Notes under the pieces: generated by a model
What the model was told of the DNA's origin: nothing
What the model saw: the letters and a program-made list of their open reading frames with translations, nothing else
Databases searched by the model: none
Program-made: the position numbers and the translations under genes
Part shown: one piece after another, positions 47,801 to 59,855 of the stretch
Numbering within the stretch: the stretch's first letter is position 1
Layout of the letters: every line of letters starts with the position of its first letter
Assembly (NCBI GenBank): GCA_963920765.1
Contig: OY987245.1
Coordinates: 14,400,727-14,464,726 of the forward strand
Reading direction: 5' to 3'
DNA length: 64,000 nucleotides
Source of the DNA: Ulota crispa
Taxonomy: Eukaryota > Streptophyta > Bryopsida > Orthotrichales > Orthotrichaceae

Positions 47801-50800
47801 TCAAGGGGCCGAAAAGTTTCAATTTTTGATGCAAAACGGAAACAAACAATGAAAGTTGAAGCACCAGTAAGTCATTCTCTCTCAGATTTCTGTAACAACA
47901 ATTACATGAGATTTATCACGAGTCAATGCACTAGATGTCTTTGCTAGGATTTTTAAAATGGGGTAAAGTTTGTTGTTGGCATCAATCTAATAATGCTTTA
48001 GTTTTGGTCTTATCTTCCATTAGATTAGTACCAAACTTATTGTTAATAACATTATGGATCAAATAACAATTCTTTGGAATGGAAGGGTGCTAAAACCCCC
48101 ATTTTTTCGGGTCTATAATTGAAGATTTTCTACACTGACTTGAAATCGATTCTGGTGATGTTTGTAGAAAAAGAAGGATAAATTTGAAAGTGCAGATGAA
48201 CCAGGTATTACAAAGTTAGAGTACAGGCGGCGTTTACTGAAACAACGAGTCCGAGAGTGGGATGCTTTTCTTCTCACAGAACCTGATTTGGTGAGTTTGC
48301 TGAAAACGCCTCAAATACCAGCATTACTCAAGATATGCCTTTTGTCACTTGTCTGAAAAATTTCAAGAAAATGTACGACCAGAACTATGCCATTGATAAG
48401 TAAAATGATATACAGCAAAAATTGCTAAAAGTATCCATAATCTCTGCTATTCTATTTGAACTTTTGGGTATTAGGAATGGATAACATGCTGTTTTGGTTT
48501 TTTTTTGTTTTTGTGTTTTTTACTGTTTATTTCAGAAATGGGTGGCTGAGGAGGATGCCAAGGCGCTTAAATGGGCAATTGACAATAAAGGTGACTACAA
48601 ATTAAAGACGAATCCTGCATACGTGGTTCCAGATGATCAGTATACGAATGAGATGTTGAAACGAAATGAAATTATTCTTTTTCAAGAAGCTGTTCATGGG
48701 GTTAAGATGAATTTCAACGATCAGTTTTTTGCTCTTCGTGAGAAGAAGAAACAAACTCGGGTAGTTCTGCTGATAAAGCAAACTCGAGTTGCAGAGATCA
48801 ATAAATTGCTTGGGTTAGACATTTCACTTCGCTTGCTTTTTCTTAAGAATTTGAAAAAGGTCGTATAATAAAATTAATAATCAGTCGCGATTATTTTTAA
48901 GTTCGTGTTTACAGTTGCTGTAAAGAGATAAAAGCTATATCTTTTAAGTGTATTAAGGTTAATAGCTTGACCTCTTTTTGAAAGAGCTGATTAGTTTTAA
49001 AGCACAGGTTAACAGATCCACTCATTCCTGTGCCTGAGCTCAAACTAGAAGAGACCCCAGAAGTCCGAGATATTGTCACACAAGAGGTGAATTTTAAGTT
49101 TTGCTTGAATTTGCTTATTTCAACTTGGTTCCACAGGTTTTAGCTAAAGTTGCATTCTTTATTTTTCCTTTTTGTTCCTGTTTTGAACTTCTTTGGTTTG
49201 GTGTTTGATTTCTACCTTTACTTCTGCAGGATCGAGATGTGTACGAAGCAAAGATTGCTGCTGCACTTGCAGCCGCATTGGCTGCAGAAAGCAAGGTAAC
49301 TAAAGAATACACTCAACATTACTTGTTGCTGTGCTTTTTTTTCTTCTCCCAGGTAGAAAAATCTAGAGTTTTGGCAGGTGTAGATTAAAAATCTTTGGAT
49401 TAATATGCGGAGATTAGGATATTGTAATACATATTATTTTTAATGCAGTTTGTTTTTTGCTTAAGGTCAGGCTAAAGAAGGCGGTGGTTTGGGAGGTATG
49501 GGAGGCGGGCCCAAGAAAAAAGACGAGCCCAAACCTGAAGTGGTTGCTCCTGTTGTGCAAAAAGTGGGGCTCAAGACGCCGGATAAGCCCACACCAAACA
49601 GAGGTGCCAAGAGGAAAATTGAACCACCGAAGATAGTTCTCTCACCACTGGAGGTAACACCAAATTTCATCATCAAATTAACAAAACATTTTAACATTTG
49701 TTGAGATTTGATTCAACAGTAAGTTTGTTGTTGCATGGATGACACACTTAACTACCGGTGGACTATTCATGTAAATATGAACTTTCTACATTCCTGAACC
49801 TTGCAAATTTTCCAATATTTTGCGTAATTTTAGGGAAAATTATATGGATACCCCTGAAGTTTGTCCTTTTTGTATAGATACCCCTGGTTTTTCAGAAATT
49901 ACACAAGTACCCTTGGACCATGATTTTCAGGCATTTGTTTTGTTATGCACACTACTTCCTTCATGACCAATGTTAAAGCAAGGAATGCAATAGAATGGAA
50001 AAGAAGCAGCGTGAGCATTAGGGAGAAAAACGAAGTGGCATGCACAATAGAATAAATGCCTGAAAATTATGGTCCAAGGGTATTTGTGCAATTTCAAAAA
50101 AAAAAGGGTATCTATATAAACATAGCAAACTTCAGGGGTATCCATAAAACTTCCCTTTTTTTATAAGGGTTTGCATATTTTTTGTTTTGGACATATCTCT
50201 TGATTTTTGCAAAAACCTCTCAATGTTTTGCATATCAAAGCAGTTCTTGGATTATTAATTCTGGACTTTGGATAGTCCATATTTAGTTAAAAGTGGCATA
50301 TGCTCTTCATAGGAAAAAGAAAAAGAGGCTACACAAATCAGGCTTCGGTATGAGAAGTCGAAGTTGGAGTCGGAGATGAGAAAAATCATTGTGGATTTTG
50401 ATAACGAATTGGAAAAGTTGCGCCTGGAAAAGTACCGTCTTGAGGTTAACATGAAGTGTGCTGATTTGAAGGTGCTAGTTATGTATCAGGTAAATGCTGC
50501 TTTTTTAACTAACTTTCCTTTTACCTCTGGGACTTTTTTTGATAAACATCCTTTGAAAATCATTAGCCTTGAACTAACAAATCACTAATTACTGGATTAC
50601 CATCTCTCAGGAGCTGAGGGTGCTCCGAAAATTGCAACCTACAGAGGATGCTTTAGACATGCGGCTCAATGCCAAACTTAATGATGAGGCTGATATTTTG
50701 GTAAGGATGTTTTTACGGAACATGGCTACTAATTCAGGTTTTGGGTTAAACCACTCTTAAATCATCATATTCTGTTTGCTTGGGGTTATGGCAAGTTTCA

Positions 50801-53800
50801 GTATTTGTTTAATGGGAGAATTTGTAAGCAGGAACTGGAGTAAGATCACCTGCAAAAGAACATTCTTAAACTTTTTTTACATTTGGATTTCTTTGATTCT
50901 TTGATTGTAGGTAAAACTCGCCGAGCAAGACTTGATAGTGGATGCTGCTCAAGAAGAATGTGACGCATTTGTAGACCAAAGGACTCAGGTGGTTTCTCAT
51001 TCTGTGATTTGGTACTATAACCTTTAAAACTTGCTGTTTAATTGGAGCTTACGGTACTGGTTACATCCTTGATCTTCCTACACGTGGACTCGTTTTATTT
51101 CTCAATTTTATTTAGAAATTTTTTAACGTCTTCTCTCCTGTAGGATCAGTCAAGCAATTGGCAATTTCTATGTAAACCAAGTTATTAGTTGTAAGGTTAT
51201 GTTCTTAGATTTTCTACAAAAAACTCTGAGTCTTGTTTTTTTTTGTATATTTTTTTTGAAGTGATTGACATGTGGACTTGTGCTGTGCAGCTCATGGCGA
51301 CGTGGATGTCAACCAACCCTCCGCCAGATTTCAATCCTGCAAACGTTGAGCTTCATAGAATGTACACTAAAAAAATGCGGCGTCCCAAAAAACCAAAGGA
51401 AAACCCTGACGACGAGTCTGAAGAGTCAGATATGGATGAAGCAGCTGACGATGATGAAGATGAGTATGAGGATGAAGATGTATGATTAACTAAACATCCC
51501 ACTTTTGAAAACTAAAATTCTTTTATTTTTTCTACTTTGGCTATGATGCATTATTCTAATTCAAATTCTATTTGCAAATGTTCCTTCTTTTTTTTGTGTT
51601 CTGGTTTTTTTTCAGTTTCAGCATAGAAGTTTGATTAATTTTGAGCCTTTTCTGTTTATGGTGCAGTTTATAGAGGTATGTCCTGAGAATGCGGATCCTA
51701 GCCTCTACAAGAAGATGGTTGCCATGAGAGATGAACGCTGTAGGCTTGATTATGTGATTGTTGACCAGGCCAAGGTGGTTGATGGTAAACACCTAAACAC
51801 TCATTTTTTATTTATTTAGTTAGTTATATCTATGCAGACCGCGTACAAAAAAAGGAGGATTATTAAGTTAAAACTCCTGGCTTTTTTTTTTTATTGGTCT
51901 TTTTTTTTGTAGCTCACATAAAGGAAAAAGGAAACATAATAAAGAAGAAAAATGCCATTGGCGGCCAGTTGAGAGCCGTGCAGGGCGAAATTGTCAGATT
52001 CCAGAGTCTCAAGCAAACGTCATTGAATAGTGTGGAAGTTGGCCTGACACTAAAATTGAACCAGGTTTCTTTTTCTTTTTTTTCTTTTTTTTTCTTTCTT
52101 TCTTCTTCAATGTCTTTAGATTTTGTTTTTTAAAATGCTTTGAGACTCATTGTTTTGGTTTTTGGGAAATAATAATATTTTGCAGGTGGAGTATATGGAG
52201 AATGGTCAATTGCCTGAAGATTTATCTGGAGCACTTGTGTTTACGTTGGCTGAAGAGGAGGGGTTGAAGGACCGGATTGAAGCTCATGTTCGGGAGAAAG
52301 TCTCTTTGAAGAAACTCCACAAGGATCTTCGTAAAATGCTTGGAGATTTGCAAAGAGACCGACGCTTTGAAGAGAAGAAAACTAAATTGACAGAACAAAA
52401 GTATGTGGAAGGTCAAATGCTCAAGTTTGGCGAGGTTGGCTTCTTGCATTCTACTCCTTCTCTCCAAAGCTCTTATCATATTTTTCACTATTATCAGTCT
52501 ACTTTAACCGAGTTCCTTGGCTTTTTGTTTTTTTGGTTTATATTTTGGGAAAATTTCATGGATACCCCTGAAGTTTGCAATATTTGCATAGATACCCCTG
52601 CTTTTTCAGAAATTACACAAATACACTTGGACCATAATTTTTAGGCATTTATTTGTTGTGCTTGTACTTCCTTCATGACCAATGTTGAAGAAGAGAATAT
52701 AATGAAATAAAAAAGAAGCAATGTGCGCACAAAGGAAGAAGGGAAGTGGCATGCACAACAAAACAAATGCCTGAAAATTTTGGTCCAAGGGTATTTGTGT
52801 AATTTCTGAAAAAGCAGGGGTATCTATGTAAATATTGCAAGCTTCTGGGGTATCCATAAAGTTTTCTCTTATTTTTTTGTTTTTTCTCGGTTTGTTTCTT
52901 GTTGGCATAGTCTAATTTCCTTTTTTTTTAATATATTTGTGAAAGACTCTCACGGACGAAACGCTGAACGTCATCAGCATTAAGAAAGACCTGAGTTCAT
53001 TGAGAGATAAATTGCGGAACCAGGAGGCCGAGTTCACACGGGAGCTTACAGTTTGGCAACGGAGGGCAGAAGCAGCCACAGACCAGTTGCGAAGTAAGTT
53101 TTCTGTGTTTAAACATGAGAGGTTGATTTTTGTCAGAATGTTCCAATGATTTTTTTTAGTACAACGTGGCAACGTGTGTTTTTGTTTATTTTGTAGAAGT
53201 TTAACCCTTCAAACGTCCCATGGGGATAGTAGATACGTTGCCATATAATTGACATTTGCTACAAACAAGAAGTTTTAATTTGGGCTCTCAAGTAGCTCAA
53301 TAGAATTGCATTGATCTATATTCCAACTTCTTTGTTGAAATCAAATGTACTAAAGGTGTGGATCCATTTCAAATACAAGAAAAATACCTTGTATTGTATT
53401 TGCTGCAAAGGGTCTTCTCAGACGTTCAAGTGTTAAATAAGAGGAGACTGGATGGACCTTGTTTAGGTCTCCAAGGTCTCATAGGTTGAAAACGAGTTTA
53501 AAAACAACTAAATGTTTTGAGCTGCAGGAAAATGCTTTGTTAGCGCAAACTCATTTAATTCTTCAAAAATATGACAAAAGTAAATCTTTAGGTGTATTTT
53601 TATCAGTGCTGACGAAGGAGAACGCTGCTATCCTCCACATTGTCGCTGATATGAAAGAAAAGATGCAAACCACCAATTTTGTAAGATCACGCTTGCACTG
53701 TTTTATTCCAGACCTGCCTTTTTCTATCTGTACTTGGCAATAAAGGTAGCGCATTCATGGCAGAGACCCAACCAAAAAATTCCAGTCCTCTTTTTGACCC

Positions 53801-56051
53801 CTTAGTTTAAGTTTTGGTTACTCTCTAAATTAAAACGCTTTGAAGTACCATTTGTATTAGGGGTAGTCACACCTTCACTTCATTCTCAATCTTCAGAGAA
53901 TGGGGACGTGGTACTCTCTCCTTGATTTGCGGAGGCCTCATTCTATAAAGATTGAGAAGCTTTTTTCTTCACCTCTAGAGAAGAATGAGCATGAAGAAGT
54001 TTTAGCATGTGAAGTTTTTATCAATGCATGTCTCTTTCTCATCTTGCTCTTCTTGCTTTCATCCTCCTTGTAGTTGGAGACCTTGGTTGAATGTGTGAAT
54101 GCAGCTTGCTTTCTTACCGCATCACCATTTTCTAGGTAAACTCATTCTCCATTCTCCACTGCTCAAAAAAGGGGAGTCACACCTTCCTTATGGAGAAGTG
54201 CTCCCATTGGCTCCTAATTCCACTCTACAACTTCTCATTCTTCTATTTCATTCTTGGAGAAGGTGTGACTACCCCTATTACTCCTTCATGCTCACAACCA
54301 TAGCCAAACGCAACCAAATTTCACGGTAGCCATGTTCATCAACCTTTACCAACACCTTTTTGAATATTGATTGCTCTTTTGAACTTGCAATCGCCTTATA
54401 CCCTGCAAGTGTTTTTGTGAACTCAAGAATGGAATGTATTTGATTTGGGGTTGCTTTATTGTAGCTTTGGGGTATGAAATTTTTATATATAAACGATTGA
54501 TTTCTCTCGATATTGTTAAAACATGGAAGTTGTATTGAATCCGTATCAAATATACATGGATGGAAGCACACGTGTAGTTTTATTCTTAGATTGATTGTGA
54601 TGTAATCTGCCTCTTAGAGAGCAAATATACCCAAACCATACTCCATTATTATACAAGTTGTACTATTATTTGTTTGAGTTCCTAAGGAATCTTCAATATG
54701 CTTACAATATGATTGCTAGTAATTAAGTTCAGCAACTGCATATTCAAATTTTTGAGATCCTATTCAGGGCTTTCATCTACCACTACTTCTTTAGCATTGT
54801 TGACAAGAATAATACTTACCCTAGTCTTATTTTTGATCCACAGGATATGAAGTACAGAGCAGGACACACCTACGTGGACCCTCTCCTGGAGAAGCAGAAG
54901 GCTGAAGCAGACCAAAAAATCCTCTCAATTGTAAGTTGGACACGACTCTCTTGAGTTCATTACTCTTGCTAGATTTTTGGTTCTTTTTAATTGACCACCC
55001 CAGTGTTTTTATTCTTAGAACCTGGAAAATTAACATGCTAAGCAGCTTTGTTGTAGAAAATGTTCTGAAAAAATATTGCTTGTTGAGATACACACAATTT
55101 GCCTTCTTTCACCAATTCTGAAGATAATTCAAAGTCCAATAAAAGAAACCATGTTGTAAGGGACAGCAGCAATTTGAGGTTTAAAACCAAATTTTAGTTC
55201 CTATAAATTGCATCGGCAGATCCCTTAGTACGGGCTAATCCTTAGAACTATTTTAGTATTTTCATTGGTTGAGCAACATTACTCAAGAGTAAGGAAAAGA
55301 TGAAAATAATCAGCTATGTGTGCATGAAAATCTACTAGTAAATTCCATCCAAAAGTATGGCGCTTTTTTAAGAGGAATTTGACTATTTTATCCATAATTT
55401 CACCTAGTTGTTTTTAGTGTTAAGGCAGCCAATGTCAAAAAACTGTATGATTTTCACTAAAATTTGCTTAAAAAAGTTTTGCGTGCCTCTATGGTTTAGT
55501 TCCAAAGGATGTGCATGACATGAAAATGTACACCCATTCACCATGGGCTTGCATAATCCAAGTTTGTCTTCATGGTTTAAAATTAGATAAACATGACATA
55601 CATATACACTTAACAATGAAATTTAGTGTTATGGTACCTATAGTGTTATTCACGCAATCAATTCTCATTTGCTTCACAAGTAACGCTCATGTTGACAATA
55701 AGTGTTCATGGTGAATAGTACTTTAGTGAGGATAAACCATCTAGGCACTAATCCTAAATTTTTAGTGGAATTTTTGTTGGCACGTAGTGTTCAAGTTGAC
55801 ATTTATTGTTGGCAATATTATTAGTATTATTGGTATTTAATATTATGGTTTATAATTGCTGCTGCCAACTTTTTCCACAAGCTTGCTTAAGATTTGAGTC
55901 ATCTAGATTTGCAGTGTTTTTTACTGACAAAAATCAAGTTGCTTTTGTCAAATTGCAGCAAATTACCAAGCAAGATGAAATCATCCAAGAGCTGCAGAAT
56001 GCCATCATCAGAACCAAGACTGTGCTACCGAAGGTCTTCCCTTGCGACTGA
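38900..56051 (+). CDS. CFAP44: CFAP44, axonemal tether-complex WD-repeat protein, complete
   Basis: With CFAP43 it forms the tether that holds the inner dynein arm f (I1) on the flagellar axoneme; in plants it should serve only motile sperm. About 39 GT-AG exons give about 1,716 residues (human CFAP44: about 1,850). The N-terminal WD40 region (about 30-760) follows the family: [30 protein letters not shown]-like [24 protein letters not shown] and [18 protein letters not shown] proline run lies at about 564-582, then an acidic stretch. The C-terminal half is charged coiled coil from about 783, with an acidic run near 1360-1384. Exons: 38900-39037, 39252-39362, 39532-39657, 39833-39904, 40019-40114, 40243-40344, 40463-40534, 40699-40890, 41325-41453, 41568-41708, 42138-42338, 42840-42949, 43088-43194, 43739-43890, 44040-44270, 44976-45070, 45269-45386, 45580-45648, 45988-46072, 46270-46510, 47061-47181, 47542-47625, 47771-47866 (or from 47738), 48168-48290, 48536-48813, 49008-49086, 49230-49295, 49471-49653, 50313-50489, 50611-50700, 50911-50988, 51291-51479, 51667-51784, 51913-52064, 52186-52434, 52946-53093, 53528-53680, 54844-54930, 55959-56051. 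Phases agree everywhere except between 52946-53093 and 53528-53680. Confidence 0.93.
39429..39492 (-). promoter_or_regulatory. Three telo-box-like motifs in CFAP44 intron 2
   Basis: TTAGGGTTT occurs at 39429, 39466 and 39484, close to the start of the gene. Such motifs are known near transcription starts of plant genes; here the role is only a guess. Confidence 0.3.
41745..42076. mobile_element. Family E MITE (copy 1) in CFAP44 intron 10
   Basis: The left part GTCATGGATGTCCCTGAAGT is mirrored by CTTCGGGGGTATCCATGA, followed by TTTCCC. The interior includes CAAATACCCTTGGTCCATAA and its inverse. Confidence 0.75.
46655..46981. mobile_element. Family E MITE (copy 2) in CFAP44 intron 20
   Basis: The left end GGGAAAATTTCATGGATACC is mirrored by TGTCCATGAAATTTTCCCC. 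It is flanked by the same 8 bp, ATTATAAA, at 46647-46654 and 46982-46989, which is a hAT-type target duplication. Confidence 0.85.
49832..50155. mobile_element. Family E MITE (copy 3) in CFAP44 intron 28
   Basis: The left end GGGAAAATTATATGGATACC is mirrored by GGGTATCCATAAAACTTCCC. The interior matches the other family E copies (TTTTTCAGAAATTACACAAG-type core). Confidence 0.75.
52547..52867. mobile_element. Family E MITE (copy 4) in CFAP44 intron 35
   Basis: The left end GGGAAAATTTCATGGATACC is mirrored by GGGTATCCATAAAGTTTTC. The right terminus is slightly worn. Confidence 0.75.
53201..53436. mobile_element. TTAA-flanked MITE (piggyBac-like), copy A8, in CFAP44 intron 36
   Basis: Starts TTAACCCTTCAAACGTCCCA and ends CAGACGTTCAAGTGTTAA. 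The interior is clearly homologous to 8516-8757. It lies in the only CFAP44 intron whose flanking exon phases do not agree. Confidence 0.75.
53860..54276. mobile_element. MITE in CFAP44 intron 37
   Basis: The left end GGGGTAGTCACACCTTC is mirrored exactly by GAAGGTGTGACTACCCC. It is flanked by TATTA-like bases. The interior includes inverted TTCTCAATCTT / CATTCTTGGAGAA words. Only one copy is in this window. Confidence 0.75.
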
Positions 56052-57578
56052 GAAATATTCAAGCTCTGGAGGTGCTTGTTTTCTGTGCATTTGTTTGACA
56101 ATTGTGCAACTACTCCTTTGATGCTGGTTTTTAAAAATATTCCTACAGAAGGACTGGACGCTTGGCATTATTTTTCTTTGATTTTGCAAAAGAGAAATTC
56201 ATGGACAAGGCCTGCATTAAATTACCCTTCTGTTCTGATTTTGCAATTTCTTCTTTGAGGAAATTTAAAACCACATTTAATCAAATATGGACTATTCAAA
56301 AGCCATAAGTTGTTTAGAAATTGCTTTGGTATGCAAAGCATTGAGAGGTACTTGCAAAACATCTAGAGATACTTGTAAGACATTGAGATGTATGTCCAAA
56401 TTAGTAGACATGCAGAGCTTTGGAAAAATTTATGTAAAATGTTGAGAAATCTTGTAGAGACATTGAAAGTTGGTGACTATATGAATATTCCGTAAGTAAC
56501 TGAATGTGACATCTTTCGTAAATACCTATATTTTGGGTTCTAAATGTTGATGCAAGTTGTAGAGTTGCATCTTAATTGTTTGAATTTTGATGATATTCTT
56601 TAACAAAGTCAACTTTCTGTTTGCTTTTTGGATACTTTAAAGATAAGAAATGATACTAGGTCAACAAAAAAATTGATGACTAGCCAAATAAATCATCGAG
56701 TCTTGACATACTGTTTCTCTCCCAATTTTTTTCTTTTGGACAGTTTGGTTAAACAGAAAAAACAACTACAATTTTTGCAATTTTTTAGTAATTTTTGTTG
56801 AAATATTCTAAGACCATTGATAGTTTTGCAACTACATGTTGTGCCTTTAAAGTTGTAAGAAGATTATATTTTCTACACGTGTACATCATGAATATAAGTT
56901 TGATGGCTAAATTGTCCAACTTGTGAGAACACAGAATTAGCTTAGAAAATGAAACCTACATATAATTCCAAAGCAAGAGTCGGTTACAAATTAGGTGTTA
57001 TTTGGAACAATTAGGTGTTATTTGGAACTAGTATACGTAACCATTGTACCAATGGAGGCAAGGGGAATATCCTTGCAACAAATCAATTTCACGCTAGTGA
57101 TCTTACCACAAATTATGGTCAATTTAAAAATTTAAACTATGAGTGACTAGTTAACTCACAAACGCCATCAAGTTGATTCAAAATAAAGCCTCAATGTAAA
57201 CCACTTTATGCATGTACCCTCTCGTCACTTTATGCATTTTAAAACCCGTAAACCCTAATCAACAACCACACTTTTAAAAAACATTTTAAAAATAAGCAAA
57301 TCACCTTGTTGCAGTCAGGTACCATCAAAAGACATGGTTCATAGAGGAAGTAGCTAAGCAATTGCTTGTCTTGCATCCCAAATAAAATGACCCTTTGCAC
57401 CAAATTTCAATGCAAGAAATATTCTCAAAATAACAAATTATTGGAAGTTGCACCTTTTTAATCCTCTTTTAGAAAATAGCTCCATGATTCATGTGGCGGT
57501 TAACAATAAAGTGTAATGGGTCACTAGAATTTACACCATATTACTTTGTCTCATCCAATTAAATTGGGTCACTTCAAT

Positions 57579-57709
57579 CACTACAAGGAAACCATGGTCA
57601 AATTTACAAAAAATTAACAAAGATTGTGACCTAATCTACATTATAATGTAGATTAGGGCACAATCTTTGTCAACTTTGTGTAGATTTGACCATGATTTCC
57701 TTGTAGTGA
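57579..57709. mobile_element. CACTA-type foldback MITE
   Basis: Starts CACTACAAGGAAACCATGGT and ends CATGATTTCCTTGTAGTG, a near-perfect palindrome of about 131 bp with the CACTA / TAGTG ends of En/Spm elements. Confidence 0.8.
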
Positions 57710-57802
57710 CTCGGTGTTAACAATAGTTCACTCAAAGTTCCACCACAACACTCTCTTAGCCAATTAAAGTGAGCGGCTCAAAAGTTGTATAATTATATAA
57801 AG

Positions 57803-58222
57803 GGAATTGATATGCATATCACACCTTGACTATCCCACCACACCTTGGGCCACCACACCTTGGGATAAATTTTAGATTTTTACCATCAAAAAGTTGAATT
57901 TGAGAATTTGGAATTCAGATTTGGACTCTTAGATTGTGATTTTTTCTAGAATCACAAAAAAAGTTCTAGCTGAACAACACTCAATGAAAGCTTATATTTT
58001 TTATAAACAAAGTAAAAGTTATATTTTTCCCCTGAGCTAAGCTTTTTCATTGGGTGTTGTTCAATTACAACAGTTTTTTAGGGTTTTAGACAAAATCCAA
58101 GTCCCTAAGTCCAAATCTGAATTCCAAATTCTCAAATTCAGCTTTTTGATGGTAAAAATCTAAAATTTACCATAGGGTATGGTGAGTTAGTCAAGAAGGT
58201 GTGGTACGCATATCAATTTCCT
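57803..58222. mobile_element. hAT-like MITE, family B copy 3
   Basis: The left end GGGAATTGATATGCATATCA is mirrored by GGTACGCATATCAATTTCCT. The same 8 bp, TATATAAA, flank it at 57795-57802 and 58223-58230. The left terminus has an internal duplication of CCACACCTTGGG. Confidence 0.85.
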
Positions 58223-59855
58223 TATATAAAATGTTGTATTTTGGTTGTATTATTCAAAATGTTGTGTTCTTTTATTTATAATGATATGGTGGATTCCTAT
58301 ATGTAGCCAATTTTTATAAAGTCCAAAGAATGACAAACAATGGACTAATATTGGTGCATGGAAATGTGACTAGTAGGCAAATTTTTCCTTTGACAAACTT
58401 GTCCGGCATGACTTGAACAACAAAGTTTGTTTTTCTGAGAATTAACTCAAGAACTGTCTTTGACTTGTATCTTAGCTTACTATAAACCAATTCTAATTTC
58501 TTTAGTTTAGTTCTAAATGGAATTGCTACGGTGCATGACACTTACTAAAAACAATTCCCAAATTTGATCGGCTAGTCTACTCCTCCATCAAATAAAAAGT
58601 TATGAAATATTTGAGGCCACCACAATGAAACCTCTGGGTTCTGTTCTTCTTTACTAGTGGAATTGCTTTTGAGTTAATGGGTACGTGTTGTGCTTTAATA
58701 CTTCTTCTTGCTGCAATAGTTGTTTAGAAGTGTTATGCACTATAGTATATCATCAAAAATGTATGGTTGAAAGCTTTTCAAGAATATGTCATGCATCAAA
58801 TTTGGATAAAAGTATCATCTATGAGACTTCATCAAAATATTACCAATGATACACTATGAAAATCAACACATGTGAGATTTGTATAAAGCAATGATCCTTG
58901 TTTTTCCTACAAAAGTCATTGCAATCACTAAGCTTTGCATTTCTAGCACTCTCACTACATCAATAATTAAGTGAATTTGCAAGGCCCATCAATATAATAG
59001 CTCACAATAATTCAGATTAATGCAATGTACTGTGAGATACACTATTTAAATACAATCTCAAATAACTCAAGGAAATTTAGCACATGTCTCAACTAAAAAG
59101 TGTGTCAAGAATGCCAAGCCTTTCCTTAAAATTGTTAAACAAAGGACAACAGAAAGTTGTGGTCCCAACCCTCCTTAGAAAACAACAATGAAGAGGCATG
59201 CCACTCCTTCATACTACTTTGATACGCTTCATTCAAATTAATGTGAAGCAATTTTCCACTCAAAATCTTGCACAATTTGAAATAACTTGTGTAGTTTTTT
59301 CACAATTCACACAAAAATGAATTACAAAACTTTTATTTGAATGTCTTGAACCTTTGCCAACTTTACCAACAAATGGAAATCTACTCTAACAACAGCCATG
59401 CTCTATTATTGATTCATTTAGCGTCTAAAAATAAATTCTAGATAGATTAATTGCCTATCAAAATTTTATTTTTAATGCCTAAATGCTGAGCTAGTCATGG
59501 TAACCACCTCCTCTACATTGACTTTACAATGATCCTACACTAGTGTGACAAGTACACACCCATTATAATACTATTTCCAAAAGTTGCAAAAGCCAGGAGT
59601 GCATGATGCCCTCATGAAAATTGCAAGGACAGCATGGGACTTAACACTATGCCTGTAAATCTTCTCACAATTAGGATCACTTAAAAAATGAGTGTTTATG
59701 GTGAGGTTATATTTTTGCCTTCCATGATGAACCATGTGTTTATGATCACCTAGCTCTGAAAAATATCAAATGAAAAACAACTTTTTTTCCTATCATACAA
59801 AGCTTTTTTTTGGTATGTAGTACACGTTAGTCCCCTTTGGAGTTTAGGTTAATAA

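Larger units (their letters stand above)
56052..59855. other. CFAP44 3' flank and intergenic DNA
   Basis: No gene was seen. It includes a CACTA-like hairpin (57579-57709) and a family B element (57803-58222); the rest is AT-rich. Confidence 0.6.

Noticed and set aside
49467..49697. Minus-strand frame with proline and glycine runs
   Set aside because: Shadow of CFAP44 exon 49471-49653.
38900..56051. Identity as CFAP43 instead of CFAP44
   Set aside because: The N-terminal WD region follows CFAP44 block by block (EYPSM, SKAFSQ-type, FWKMA-TFTGLKL), which CFAP43 does not share.
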